In this document: positions 1-13,100 of the stretch, piece by piece | Numbering within the stretch: the first letter of the stretch is position 1 | How the letters are laid out: the number at the start of each line of letters is the position of its first letter | From: Hetaerina americana | Taxonomy: Eukaryota; Arthropoda; Insecta; Odonata; Calopterygidae | NCBI GenBank assembly: GCA_022747635.1 | Contig: JAKTNV010000003.1 | Span: 10,476,048 to 10,540,047, forward strand | Length of the DNA: 64,000 nucleotides | Direction of reading: 5' to 3' | Translations under genes and position numbers: made by a program | Notes under the pieces: model-generated | Database searches by the model: none | The model's input: the letters and a program-made list of their open reading frames with translations, nothing else | What the model was told of the DNA's origin: nothing

Positions 1-3000
1 CTCGAGTGTCTCTTCTTGCGGAATATATGCCCTTGAGATTGATTTAGATAGTTATCTCAAGTAAACTACTCGAAGTATGCCTGTCAATATTATAGATTAC
101 ATCCTGATTTGAACTTGGAACGCATACGTTGATGACGAGTTGAAGCTGAGCATCTGACTATAACATTTTATGGTTTGACCTTGCTTGAGCACAGAATAAT
201 GTATCAAATTTCCACGATGACGGCAGGTTCAGAAACCCTTATTCATATTTTTGATAAGGCTTGTTTGAGCATTAGATTTGACGCGTAATCTCTCTTATCA
301 GATTGACCTATTTTTTTGGTGGTATTGGATCGACTGCCTCTTCAACCCTCCCCTTAGATTTTATGCTTGATGATGCTATAGCCTGATGGCATTTTTGTTC
401 GGCATGCACTCGCCGACCTCGTCCTTGAAACCTTTTCCACCTTGAAAAACCAAAGCCGACATAACCTAAATTGCCCAAAAATATAGGGCAAGGTAGCGAA
501 GACTTGGTGAGAAGATGGATGAAATTATCGTAATATGTACTCATAAAACTCCGTGGTTCCGCTGAGTATTTTTCTGCCGGTTAAAGAGCTGTATCTACTC
601 TATATTGTGTTTCATTAACGCTTGTCATCGCCTTCGCATAGATGATAAACAATTCCGAATTAAAGTTCATATCTGAACCTCATCACCTTGACTGTAGATA
701 ATTGAAAAAATTGTATAAAATATGGTAGCTGTCAGCATGATAATGATTCCGTAATTTTCTATGAATATCCGAGGAATGATATTGAGTATATAGCATGAAT
801 TTGTCATTTATGTTCATAGGAAGTTACTTACCTGCCAATAATTAATGTGTTTCGGTAAGTCCTGGCCTCAAAACCTGAATGTCAGTCTATCCATTTACTT
901 TCATGTAATAATTTACATCGTGCGTTAATGTGGAGTATAAAGTTTTAGCCCGCTCTCATCTTCGGATTTGGCTTACAGGAACCTGTGAAACGACGTATTA
1001 TGCGTGCGCATCGAAATGAAACATATTGAACAAGGCTTGAAATACCAAATTGCATCGATTGCACTTATAAAGCCATCGTGTGGAGGGAAGTCATAATTAG
1101 TGTGCAATGAATATGAGCGAACAGTACGATATTTATGGCCATATTTACTGCAAAAGAAATGTCGTTATTACAAATATACTTGTCTGAATGCAAAAGTTAT
1201 TTTAATTTAATATAAGCGGTTTACTTGGCCGATTCGCACGTATAGATATACTGAGGTACCCTCTAGCTTCCTAGGCCAAGCCACAACGTAATGTACGAGT
1301 TTGTCTTCCTTGTGACTGGTTGAACAGAGGAATTCCCCCCCCCCTATCTCTGCTCCCCATTCCATAAGCCTTCAAGTGATTGAATAAACATGCTCTTAGT
1401 TCACCTTCCTCCTTCATTTCAGTGACATCCGGTTCGTTTCTTTCGAAGCAACTATTCAGTCATTTTTTTTCGTAAAATTCTCGACTCCCGAAGGAAAGCC
1501 GAGAATGAAAGCCACCATCGATCGCGTTCGTGCTTCGTTTTGCAATTCAAACTCCGATGCCTGATGATTATTTAACTGGAAATGAACTTACGGTTTCATT
1601 TTTTAAAACTTCCCAGCGTGTTAGTGAAGCTTTCTCGTTTCGGACTACGAATGTTGTGAAAATTTCCTTCTTTCTGAAAGTAATAGGAATCAGGCCTGTT
1701 TATTTGAAGATAGATAATTGATAATATTAGCTACTAATATGCTATCGGTGAAGATTGATTTCATTCCCCAGCGAAAATCAATTTTGAAAGACTTCTCTGA
1801 AGACTCTACTTTAATGGAACTTCATTTGACATATTAAGCGTTTGTCTTTGAAATATTCTATTTATTGGTGCACTTAATCCATATTTGTGATCGATCCTCT
1901 CTTAAATAATGTAAAATGCGTATTTTTCCTCTCAAATTAATTCATGGGCCTTCATATCGAAATTTGTATCGGATAAGCATATTTCGCCGACCCTGTTAAA
2001 TTACGAGAGCACAGACAAATGCCGTTTGGGTTCCTACGAGTTCCCTTGCATTACGAAGAGTGTACCGGCCCTCGTTTCCCCCATCTTCGAGGACCGCTAT
2101 GGTGACATACCCGTGATATCCACTTCCGCCCAACTTTTCCTCGTCGCCTGGAGTGACAATGGGTTTTGAACGCGCGCCGTATTTGCAACTGTGTCAACAG
2201 TGGAATTCCCGAGTCTAAACTCACCTCGTCTCTGGAAACACTTGCGTTCGGAGTCAACACCATGTTAGCCAATCGAAGAGACTGAGGAGAATCCTCCGAG
2301 CTGCGGAATTAATTTGCATGCAGTTTGTTCGGAATCGATTTTCTTCGATTTTCCGTCGCCTCTGAGAACGCTGCACTCCTCTGAATATTTGAACTCTTAA
2401 GAAGGAACACTTCCCAAGGAACGCTCTGAATATTCATATGGCCCGTATTTACATAGGATTTTTTTATGCTTGTATGATCTGCGAAGCACAGATGCGATAG
2501 TTTTATACAAATACCGAAGTCGTAGTAAATATTAAGTTAATATTAATTCAAATTTGGATTAAATAAAACGATGTCTCCATTGCATCTGTGCAAATGAAGA
2601 AATATTGTTTCAGAGCCGATTACCTGGTGTGGTAGTCTCTCCATACATGGTAGCTGCATGGAAGAGCAGACTCGTGAAAAGAACATCGACAATTCAATTA
2701 CTGACTTTAAGGTAATAGTACTCACTCCACAGTGTTTCCGCTGCCTACATCAATCGTTTCATTGGTGGAAATAGAATGCCAAAGTGGTATACCTGTATTT
2801 GTTATGTTATGGTACGGTGAAAATAGAAGTCCTGAACTTCAATTCGTTCGAATTACAATATGTTTTTATCTGAAGATTTGGTTTATTTACGCTTGCCAGC
2901 CATTCCTTGTGATTATTTTTATCTCCTAATTGCTTCCCGTTGTTTAAGGCTCCGGAAAGACATTTGGGGTTAAGTTTTGTCCTAGATTGTTTTATAAGCG

Positions 3001-3775
3001 CACCGATGCATTCCCACACTCGGAGGTCCAAGAGAGCCACGAGAGAATGGGCGGTAGTTGGCAGTCAGTCCGAGTGGTATGCATCTGCGAGGAGCGTTCA
3101 CCTCGCCTTGCAGACAGAAGTCGACGGCCGGCAGACCCTCACCTCACCTCACCGGCAGGGGCTCACCAGACCCTCACCCCGCCTCCCCCTTCTCTTGCCC
3201 CCTCTCCCCCTCCCTCCCTCCGGTGGAATAACACACGGGGAAGAGATGTTTTATTACGGCGCCAAAATTTAATTACTCATGGCAAAAACACGAGAGACAC
3301 CTCGTAGCACGGTTGTAACGCGCGCCTAATATTTTTGCGGCCTCCAAGCGGGTGATGGGCGGAACGAAAAGGAATGTTTCCCACTCGGGCTTTAATTGTG
3401 CGTCTCCATGATGTTTTATGGCCCTCGGGACTGTTTTGCTTCGCCTTTTTCGGTGTACTTTGCCCCATTCTGTAAATTCGGAGAATGGGATGTGGGGATT
3501 GTATCTCTTCCTCATTTTTATCCACCTCAACGTTCATTCGTGGTTGCGTTCACTGATTGAATTCTAGGTAAATCAGTCCGTATGCAGGGGAGTGGAGTAT
3601 TAGTTTTTGCATTATATCAAATCTAATGCACTCGAATTGCGCATATTTTTTTAGATATTAGGTCAAACTCAGGTTAATAAATTTGTTGTTATATTGATAT
3701 GGATAGACATTTTTGATGTTTGGATCGATGGAAGCCTGATCTTGCGAAGTGAATTTTTTTATGTTCCGGAATATA
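1..3775. other. Intergenic, mostly AT-rich, no gene recognised
   Basis: No coding exon or mobile element could be recognised here. Short ORFs on both strands have no family-like sequence. There is a C homopolymer near 1336-1345 and a C/CT-rich stretch at about 3110-3235 next to otherwise AT-rich sequence. A good minus-strand splice-donor match (CAG/GTAAGTA type) lies near 827-838, but only a very short open segment precedes it, so no exon is called. Confidence 0.6.
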
Positions 3776-3800
3776 CCTTGATCAAAAAGTTCCCGGAATA
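3776..3800 (+). repeat. Mariner left terminal inverted repeat
   Basis: The left end starts ccttgatcaaaaagttcccg directly after TA. It matches the reverse complement of the right end at 23 of 25 positions by eye. It is the expected transposase-binding end of the element. Confidence 0.95.
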
Positions 3801-3977
3801 ACCACCGTGTGGCGCTCCCATCGTTCCGATTTGAGTTCTGTTTTTTTTGTTAAATTGGTACATCTGTTGTTGATATTCCCTTTAAATCTTAGTGTCATAA
3901 CTTGACATTTGCAAAAGTTACGTAGCCAAGAGTACATCTATCTCTGTGTGTGTTGGCGATTTTTTACAATTTCAGAA

Positions 3978-5051
3978 ATGGATTTAAATTTGCAACAACG
4001 AACTTGTATTAAATTTTGCGTAAAAAACGGATTTAGTGGCGCACGGACGTTGGAAATGTTGGAAAAGTGTTTCGGCAACGATTCTCTAAAAAAAACGGTC
4101 GTTTACCAGTGGCACGAGCGGTTCAGAAGTGGTCGTGAGTCAATCGAAGATGATGAACGCAGTGGCAGACCATCGACATCGAAAGTCGGTGAAAAAATTG
4201 ATAAAGTAAAATAAATGTTGGTCAATAACCGCAAATTAACCATCAGAGAAATAGCGGAGGACTTGAACATTGCCTATGGATCCGCCCAAGACATTGTGGT
4301 TAATGATTTGGGTTTCCGTCGTGTAGCAGCAAAGTTGGTGCCAAAAGACCTCAATTTCATGCAAAAAAGAGACCGTGTTGACGTCGCAAAAGACATGATT
4401 TGCGAGGCTGAATCCGATCCCACATTCATCAAAAGGATCATTACTGGAGACGAGACGTGGGTTTATGAGTACGACACGCAATCCAGACATCAGGCAAGTG
4501 AATGGCGTTCACCAAATGAGCCGAGACCAAAAAAACCACGTCGTTTTCAGTCAAAAAAGAAGGCAATGCTGACGGTTTTCATGGATTACAACGGTGTAGT
4601 GCATCATGAATTTTTGCCAGAAGGCCAGACAGTAAACAAAGAGTATTATTTGGGCGTTATGAGACGTTTGCGTGAAGCAATTCGCCGAAAGAGACCAGAA
4701 ATGTGGGCAGAAAACTCGTGGATTTTGCACCATGATAACGCACCGTCGCACAGTGCTATCATTATTCGTAATTTTTTGACGAAAAATGCAACAAATACCA
4801 TCCAACAGCCACCGAATTCACCTGATTTGGCTCCCTGTGACTTCTTTCTGTTCAATCGAGTTAAAAAACCATTACGGGGAACGCGTTTTAGCAGCCGAGA
4901 GGAAGTAATGGAAAAATCGCAGGAAGCACTGATGGACATACCGAAAACCGAATATAAAAAATGTTTCGAGGATTGGATCAAGCGCTGGCATAAGTGTGTT
5001 GCAGTCGATGGGGATTACTTTGAAGGGGACAATATAGATTTAGATGAATAA
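3978..5051 (+). pseudogene. Mariner transposase with premature stop
   Basis: Transposase that would bind the element's terminal repeats and cut and rejoin DNA in the nucleus. The chosen start is the ATG at 3978 (MDLNLQQRTC...), the usual mariner position; the frame is also open a little upstream. The N-terminal paired-like helix-turn-helix region includes WHERFRSGR and a GRPSTS linker. The catalytic DDE/D domain follows, with TGDETWVYEYD (first Asp), LHHDNAPSH (second Asp) and SPDLAPCDFFLF (third Asp). Exactly 34 residues separate the second and third Asp, which defines mariner DD34D. A TAA at 4212-4214 falls after residue 78, and the same frame continues to the stop at 5049-5051, giving 357 codons overall against about 345-350 for the family. 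The frame is otherwise undamaged, so this looks like a single point-mutation kill of a recent copy. Transposase identity is very sure; activity is unlikely. Confidence 0.95.
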
Positions 5052-5076
5052 ACTTGTATTTTTAATTTTCTGAATA

Positions 5077-5101
5077 AATTCCGGGAAATTTTTGATCAAG
5101 G
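5077..5101 (-). repeat. Mariner right terminal inverted repeat
   Basis: The sequence attccgggaaatttttgatc continuing to aagg, followed by TA, is the mirror of the left end with two mismatches. It lies 26 bp after the transposase stop. An AATAAA overlaps the stop codon at about 5046-5051. Confidence 0.95.
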
Positions 5102-5103
5102 TA

Positions 5104-5479
5104 GTATTTTCGTGTAAATTCTAAATTATTTTTGGGTGTATTTTTCAAACCATGTTGGCGGAGGAGTGAGTTGTTAGGGAAATCCAAAGGAGGCTGGAAA
5201 AGTGGATGTACAGATTGTTTGCTTGGTAATAGAAGGTTGAAAAATGTAATATGAGGGAGGACGTTAGCCAGGAGAGGTAAGACCAGGTAGAAAACGGCCA
5301 TGTTGGATATACGGAAGGCAGGCAGGAAAAAGTATTATTATTTTGTAGCCTTCAATTTTTAGGTAAATTTTAGACGGATACAGACTCTACACTCCTATAT
5401 TTCTTATCCTTGGCTAACAAAACAAAATATTACAAAAGATGACTCCCTACACTACTATAGATTGCTTTTCAATGCCGTA
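5104..5479. other. Unassigned flank between mariner and LINE relic
   Basis: About 375 bp without a recognised gene. It may include a further degraded extension of the neighbouring minus-strand LINE, but I could not read convincing protein motifs in it. Confidence 0.5.
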
Positions 5480-6460
5480 GACATTTAATCTCCCTTCATT
5501 CCGTCTAACATCCATATGCTCTTCCTAATTCTGCATGATTTTATAAATTCCCCACCGACTTTCATTTCTATCTCTAGCTATTCCCATGCATCTTTTATCA
5601 TTTCCTCCGCTTATACGTTCCAAAGAGAGGGTCACTTTGGACAGCCCAGTCTTACCTACTTGTTAAACTATGTCCATTCCGTCTCCATCCGCGGCACACA
5701 CCTGTGCATTGTGAGACATGTACAGACTGTAGATAGGTCGCATATCCCTTCAATATTCTCCTGCTTTCCGTGTTTATTAATTTTACGATATATACTCTGT
5801 CGAACGCCTCCTCTTCATCCATGAGGCAAAGAGATGCATCCTGATTGTTTCCTATGTTCCTCTATAAGTGACATCGTTGCTACAATGGCATCACGTCTAC
5901 CACTCCCCTTTCTGAACGCTAACTGATGATCGCCTAATTAACCTTTCGACACACTCTCCATTCTTCTATTTATTATACTAAGCACCGCTTTAGCTGCTCG
6001 CAAAATCAGTCTTATCGTTCAATAGTCATCACATACGGCTGTCTTTTTCATTTTTGGGATAGGGATAAATATTGGTTGGACGGCAAAATTCCTCCCGCAT
6101 AAATACTACGTATTTTTCCATAAAAACTCTTCCTTCCGCATTCTTTAAAATTTTTGGAGTTCAGCGGGAATGTCGTCTACCTCCACGGCCTTATTTGATT
6201 TCAATTTCCTTAATGCCCTTTCTTTTTCTCCATCGAATACATGGACCTAAGCTATCCTCAGCTACGTCGTATTCTCTCTATGTCTAAGCTTTCTGGCCTA
6301 TTGTTTTTAGCTCATAGTTCCTCTATATATTCATTCCCTCTCTCTTATTTCTTTCTTGCATCGGTTTATAATTTTCCAGTCGCATTTTCGAAAGTGTCCA
6401 TTGATTTTGGAACCCTTGCTGACCGTGCTTTCACCTTTCCGTAAAGTACGCTCGTTTCTC
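5480..6460 (-). pseudogene. Degenerate LINE reverse transcriptase fragment
   Basis: Read on the minus strand, three frames together give reverse-transcriptase blocks of a non-LTR retrotransposon in the right order. LRKLKSNKAVEVDDIPAEL lies at about 6159-6220, then IFIPIPKMKKTAVCDDY, then GDHQLAFRKG at about 5905-5935, then DEEEAFDRVY at about 5790-5819, and finally AEEMIKDAWE in the region expected just before the catalytic FADD box. Stops and frameshifts break the reading in many places and the FADD box itself is not intact, so the copy is dead. LINE reverse transcriptases copy their own RNA into a nicked chromosomal target. The motif set resembles insect endonuclease-reverse transcriptase LINEs (RTE- or Jockey-like), but the clade is not determined. 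The endonuclease domain and true 3' end were not found. Confidence 0.85.
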
Positions 6461-8365
6461 CCTCTTCTGTAAGACTCTCCATATTCCCGAACTCTGTCTA
6501 CCGCCATGCTCCAATTGCCCCTTAAAAAATAAAATGATCGATATGAGTAAAAGACAATCAAATAATGAAAATAATTTTTAAAGTAATTAAAACTTATTTT
6601 GACTACATTTTTTCCAATGAAATTTTATTTCCCCTTTTGGTTTCTGAAAACTCTTAAAAAGTCAGTTAAAATACGATTAACGGTACAATAGTAGAATAAA
6701 TCATCTTTGTGTGTAAATGATGTCTGTTTTCAGTTAGAGGAAAAAGAATAAGTGATAATAAATGTAAAATACTTTAAAATACTCCGACCGAACCTTTAGT
6801 AGTAGGTTGAAGAAATATAAGGGTAATATCGTACGCTAGAAGCGTACAATTTCTGAACTGATATTTTTGCGCGTGTGAATCCCTATACGGTTTAAAGTGA
6901 CCCATATTCTCAAATTTTTAAGAGGTACCCAATGAGATACTCAAGGTAGTGATAGAAAGGATAATGAGAGTAAGCGGGGAGGAGGAAGGAGGATAATACG
7001 TTCTTTGCAAGTCATAATAGGGATAGTAAATACGAAGGATTAAAAAGCCAATAACGCAGAGACAGAATATTTTGAGGTTTTTCAGAAGGAAGTGACGTCT
7101 CGGAGGGTTTGTAATAGCTTTGAGGTACCATCCAAGATCAGCTCCTAAGAAATGAACTGCCTTTGGTGGTGAATGCTAACTTATTCGATAATTGAATAAA
7201 AATCCGATTTTTTATTCTCTTCCTTTGTTTTGCATATATTATTTAAACATTGTTCTTTTATTCATTTTTATTCAATGCTATTACCGGTCTCAGGATTGCC
7301 TAATATATGAGCGACTGTGTTTGGTGCCGATGAATAACAACCATTTACAGATAAGACACAGAATAAATACCATTCCGTCCGTTAGGCAGCTCGGCAAGAC
7401 CTCATTGAAATTACCTCTCATTGGAGCTCATTTAATTCCATTGATTTACCTTCCCAAGTGAGCACAATGCAATGTGTTCCTAAAGATCTGTCTTCGCTTG
7501 CCAAGCTCATGGAAGATGATGGGTGGCTTGCGGAAAACGGAGGCTGAGGCCGTGTTCTCCGGGAAGAACCGGTTAAGTGGTAAATTGAGAAAGTGAATGA
7601 GGAGTGCGGGACATGTCCGTCACGTGACCGTGTGTCGTTAACGGATGAGATGTGTTTCCATTTACCGCTTCTCAGAGCATCCGTCTTTTGTTCACACATT
7701 ATGTCTCAAGACATCAAATTAGAGAAATAATATTTTCAATTTAGCTTCAGTAGCAAATCACGTAAAATCCTTCATAGTTCATGTTCAGTGCATAAATGAT
7801 TCTGTTCAACAATGTCTGTAAGATAAATTTTTATCGATATTTGAAAATAGTTTTGGACTATTATACTGCGTTTCCATCTTTAACTGGAGAATTGATGATT
7901 TTAAGTATAAAAAACTGGGTTGGTTAATGAGATGTTAATGGGGTCACGCAAAAATAATTCATTTAGAAAATGGTTAATAAGTTCCACAAAGTAACAGCTT
8001 AACTGTTTTAAGTGTATGTAAGCTTCTTTTCTATTAATTTATAAGAATTTACTTCCTTGTTTTTCAATAAAACCTACTGTGACCTTTAGTTATCATCTTA
8101 TATTTTAGTCTGGGTGTGTGAATGATAATAGATTATGTACCATTTGCGTATACCAAGTAAGAGTAAAAGGAATCGTAAGGCACCTATTTCAGTTAATTAA
8201 TTTTCATTTCAATATTTTTAGATTGTGGGATATTATATTTTAGATTGCGAAAACATTGTGCTCTAAAATCAGACTTACTCCGTTCCTAAAAAGTGTGACT
8301 CCATCAAGTAGTATGTGAAGTCGCTCATTTCTTGAGCTAATATCTCCGCTTTGCTTTCGGTGGTT
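6461..8365. other. AT-rich intergenic sequence
   Basis: Nothing recognised: short ORFs only, no terminal repeats, no tRNA-like boxes. Confidence 0.6.
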
Positions 8366-9175
8366 TACGAATGACAAGTTCATGTTGCAGGGATTTTTGG
8401 CCAAGGCGTTTTTGGTGTTTCCGAGGGTGGGTTGAGGAGGAAGTCGTTTTCCGATCAGGCCTCCTATTAAAAGCTCATTTCGATCTGGCGGATAGGATCC
8501 AAGTCGCTTCCATTGCTTGGCATCCAGGAATAATATTTAGGCGCGGATCTGGACGGCCCGAGGGAGAATTTCTGCGCACACTCGCGGAAATTTACTCGAT
8601 GACCGACCGGGAGGAAGGGTGGAAGGCTCGACTCGGCACTCGACTGAAGCGTCTTCGTCAGATGCGATCTCCCTCCTCTCTCTATCTCATCTCTCTCTCC
8701 CGAAGACGAGGGAGACGCGAGGAGGCGGGGAAAGGTCGGCAAGAAACGTCCGCTCCCTCTCCCTCCTCTCCCGCCTTTTGGATTGTATTAATCCCCCCAC
8801 CCACCGCCGAATCCGACCCCGTGAGATGCGCAGCAAAATGCATTCATTCTCCGCGGATGACGTAGTCCAAAGAGCGGAGGTGAACTTAAGGGAATGAATG
8901 CCTATCCCCGCTGCATGTATGACCTCCCGCACGCAATAGGCGACCCCCACGGACAAGGTCGTCGAATGACTCTTCCGCTTCTTATTCCCTGGCGGATGAC
9001 CTTACTACGCGAAAGGAATTGCATGACTACTTCCCTGGGCCTACTCCTCCTCCTCTCCACGGGGGATCGATTTATACCTTCCGGGGCACAGGAGTGCCAG
9101 GTTCCCTCAGGGCCGTCCTCCCCGCCCCTGGCGTCGCTTTCACGTTTATCAATCTGCCGACTTAGGAGCTGAATA
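8366..9175. other. GC/CpG-rich island, no assignable gene
   Basis: Composition rises sharply relative to both flanks, with many CpG dinucleotides and purine/pyrimidine-rich runs. Several overlapping ORFs on both strands follow from the low stop density of GC-rich DNA. None shows domain-like sequence. It could be a promoter or untranslated exon region, but no start or splice signal decides this. Confidence 0.4.
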
Positions 9176-9706
9176 TTTTGACTACGTCCTTCCCACCAAC
9201 CCTAATACGTGTGGGTGTGCTTATTTTAATTATTGCCGAGTCTTTCCTCTGCCTCTCTTATTGATTTCTCTGATGGTGAAATGATTGCCGATGGGAATCG
9301 TCCAGTGATTGGTGTAGCTACGATGAAACAGGGTTCATTATAAAATCCGTTGCTGCTCGTGATTGTTCTACATTTAATATTGATCACTAAAAAATTATTA
9401 CCACACCATCCTTACAAGTGCAGTTATAATGTTTGGCTATCCAATGCAATCATTACCGGGGCATCAACTGTAATCGTGGAGGTCCCAGGAATCGTATCCA
9501 TCTCCGTTACTGAACGATGAGGGCAAATGTAATAAACTTCCGTGGCAATAATCCTTTATAACCGTTGCTTTCCCATTCTTAAAAGCGTCAGGTGTTTTAA
9601 GGAGTGCGAATATAATAGTGATCTTAGAGCTAAACAGAAATGACGCTGAAACATAACAGTATTACTGATACTTAGCCTACATGGAGTTACCATATATATA
9701 CATAAC

Positions 9707-9769
<63 letters not shown>

Positions 9770-10148
9770 ATTTGCAGTATCTCACAAAGGAGGCTCTTAT
9801 ACTCTTTATTTTAAATTATGAACTATTGGATCTAAAATCCATCTCGAATATTATATTTCACATTCAGCGTGCATACCTGACGGAAATCGCTTTTTCCATA
9901 AGTTTAACTTAAGCTGTGCAATTAAAGTCCTTTCAAGAATGGGTATTACAGAGAAATTAAATTTGCTGAGGTCATATCATAGAATAATTTTTCCTCACTT
10001 AAAGCTCTAAAAGCACATAACTCATGATAAGGTCATTCGTAGTACCTCATTTAAGGTTAGCTTGCTAGCATATTGTACCATGTTATTTAAATTCTGGTTA
10101 CCAATGTGGCGGTATTTTCATAGCATTGTATTTAAACCTGAGTAATCC
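9176..10148. other. AT-rich intergenic sequence with a (TA)n tract
   Basis: No gene or mobile element recognised apart from the microsatellite listed separately. Confidence 0.6.
9709..9764. repeat. (TA)n microsatellite
   Basis: An uninterrupted alternating AT run of about 56 bp. Confidence 0.98.
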
Positions 10149-10195
10149 ACCCGGAGGTGCGTTTGATAGGTAGAGCTCCCCTAGTACTAAGCTCA
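10149..10195 (-). repeat. Fragment of SINE family B
   Basis: The sequence cccggaggtgcgtttgatag and the following agctcccctagtactaag match the outer (3') end of the family-B SINE at 24678 (cccgaaggtcggtttgatag, agctcaactagtgctaat). Only the terminal ~47 bp is present, as expected of a 5'-truncated copy. Orientation is inferred from the fuller copies. Confidence 0.65.
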
Positions 10196-13100
10196 GTGTC
10201 CGAGGAGAGTAAATATGCATGAAAACATATTGGCGGATATAAGCTAAGTGTTGTTTAACGTGTCATAATATTTTGTAAACAATTGATTCCTTTCTCGTAA
10301 AAAATAATATAATGTTGTTTTAGATTTTTTAGAGTCTCTTGGGTTTTGGATATTTCATTTGGATGGGAAAGAATCCTTTTCACTCAGCGTATCGAGTATC
10401 GGAGTTGGGCAAAAGTAAAACGTTTTGCTTCGGTTGAATGAAATCGGGAATTTATTGAGCATCTGCTCTCCTCGTTGAAATATTTCGTCATTCATTTAAA
10501 GACTCTCCCTCGTAAAACTTCTCCCATGTCGATTAGCGGATATTGGATCCTAATATTCATGGTAAAAATGGGGTAAAAATAGCCGAAAAATATATACATA
10601 TATTAAACCCTCCTAAGTATATTCCATCGCTTCGGTGATTACAGGTGCTCCCCCTCTATTGCTTTTAAGATTAATTATCGTCTAGGGAATACTGAATTTG
10701 AATATTTATGTATCGAATAAAAATTGTTTTTTAAAAGAAAGTAATTTATTTCTATTAGGCCAGATTTAAAATGCTAGATACGCATCTTCATTGATCGTGA
10801 CGGTTTGTTTGGATGCAATGGAACAAAAGGTTTTATTAAGAGAAAATTGTCCTTAGATCGTTCGGTTCTATTGCACCTGCCGATTTAATTTCACCAATAA
10901 AAGAGGAGGAAGTTCATCTGGATTGAAGTTTTGATCACATAGCAATCTTCCAAAATTCCAAGGTATCTAAGTAGAACCATCAAATATAATATCACGTGTT
11001 CATTTCCTCATCTAAATTCATATCATTATTTCCCAAATCAAATCTAAAATTAGGTGTACAGTGTCCAGATTATTTTTCCCTTATCCGATCTGATGCTGCG
11101 TTAAATTGAAGTTCTTCATATATTTCTTTTGTCGTGCAGAAAATCAAACACATTAATGACCAGAGATAATGGGTAAACCATTGTGAGAGATATGTACGCG
11201 TGTTCATTACGCATTTTGAGAAAAGCTCTCTTCTGAGATTATCATGTACCCTATTATGCTAATTCATTCATTCCTTAATAACTTCCAATTACTACTAATT
11301 TCAAATGGATCTTGTGGAGTGGCAATCTTTAATCTATGGATCAGTACAAATACAACAAGAATTGGCAGTGATAACATAATTTCTCTTCGGCGACATTTCA
11401 GGATCCGTACTTGTCAAGGATTTGTTTTTCACGATAACCTATTATCAATCAGTAATTTCCCACGTGAAATCGTACAAGACAATACTAAATCCCATTTATG
11501 ACCCTGATCGCTGAGGTATTAAATTTATAACACGCCACTGTGGGGACGAATTCGCTATTGTTTTCTGCCCCCATTTGTCATCCGCGAAGGAGTTCGAACT
11601 GGTTTCTCCAAGGACACTCATATTTTTATTATGACTACTGAACTACATTGGACAAAACAATCGAACGCAACGTTTTGGTTTGAACGAATTTCTACTTATG
11701 AAGACTTCTCTGAAGAATGTTACATACCTATAACGTATATTTTATGTTAATTTCGCCTCGTTTAAGAAATATACGAATCAGTTGATTGGAACTGGTTGTT
11801 TTTCTCAATGAGGCCGTCACAAAATGTGCCATGAAAATGAAAACAATAATTTTTACGATGCAAAAGGTGGTGGATTTTTATTGACAGGATTGTAATTACA
11901 ATTATTTCTCTGCATCCTTAGCATTCCTCTAGAATCAAACTTTTTTATTGATACGAATTGGATCAATATTTTTTTCAAAATTAGCCGGTATTGATTAAAG
12001 ACGAATTATGCCAGCATTCACTCATGTAAAATTCGCGTAGTTTAATACAAGTTCTTTCTCGGATTGACCTCATAATGCTTGTATTTCGGTGATTTTTTTT
12101 CGTACTCTGCACGGTTGAGGACACCGGAGATATTACGCCATGAAGTGCTGCCTTAATTCGCTGCGACTGGCTGGAAATTAGTTGGGCCCAAGTTTCACTG
12201 CTGACCGGAATAGACTGAGAGAGTGCTGAAGCGGACTTTTCCGAACCGCAAATAACAACCGAATTATGAATTCCATTCAAACGAATGATGTTCATCCGAT
12301 TCATTCAACTCTTCACCCTCATCCTTAATACGCACACGAACTCCAAATGGTTCATAATGGTGTTAAAAAATGTGGACGGTTTAGGTACATCTTTTTAAAA
12401 TCATTGAAAGCCATGTGAAGAAGACATTCCTTGGATTTTTTCCCAAATCTCCTTGTTCCCCGCAGTACATATTGTCGAGTCGGGGAAATAGTTTTGTATT
12501 ACCAGATTTATCATATTTACTTTTGTACTATAAATGTCACTATCTTCGGAGTGTTTAGTATTTAATACAATTTTCTGATATATATTATCCTCTTTTCCCA
12601 GTGGTACTTTATATATATTATGTACATGTTAGAAAATAATAAAAATTCGAGTCATATTATGGATACAAGCTCCACATTATTTCATTAAAGTATGACGCAG
12701 TTAAAAGAAAAAAATACGTGTCATGCTATCTATGTAAAATATCATTGTGGATAAAGCCATTTTATAAGGGGCAGGTAGTATTTTTCGATGTGTCTCTCTC
12801 ATGATCTCATTTTATTTACCGTAATGCTTAGTTTTGAAGTTTAAGTATCACACAATACCCCATGAGTTCTATAAAAGCTACAATTTTGGCCGGCGAAACT
12901 GATAGATAGTGCTTATTATTAAACAGACTTCCATCAAAATTATATTTTATCAATATTAAACATTATTATTTTATTAACTAGACAAAAAGCCATTTGGTAC
13001 ATAAAAAGGGAATCAAATATGCAAATTATAATTAATACGATTTAATTTGTAAGCCCCAGTTTTTGCGTCAAACATCAAATTATATATGTGGTTAGTATAT

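Larger units (their letters stand above)
3776..5101 (+). mobile_element. Mariner (DD34D) transposon, nearly complete, one in-frame stop
   Basis: A 1326-bp Tc1/mariner-superfamily element with both terminal inverted repeats and a TA duplication on each side (3774-3775 and 5102-5103). It carries a single long transposase frame interrupted by one stop codon. Mariner elements move by cut-and-paste DNA transposition into TA dinucleotides, so both boundaries fit the family exactly. The copy looks young: coding sequence, termini and target duplication are all preserved. As read here it could not make full-length transposase, but its ends could still be substrates for transposase from another copy. 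The subfamily was not assigned. Confidence 0.97.

Noticed and set aside
11981..12304. 107-codon minus-strand ORF
   Set aside because: Nothing family-like in the translation, and AT-rich flanks without splice signals; within chance for this amount of DNA.
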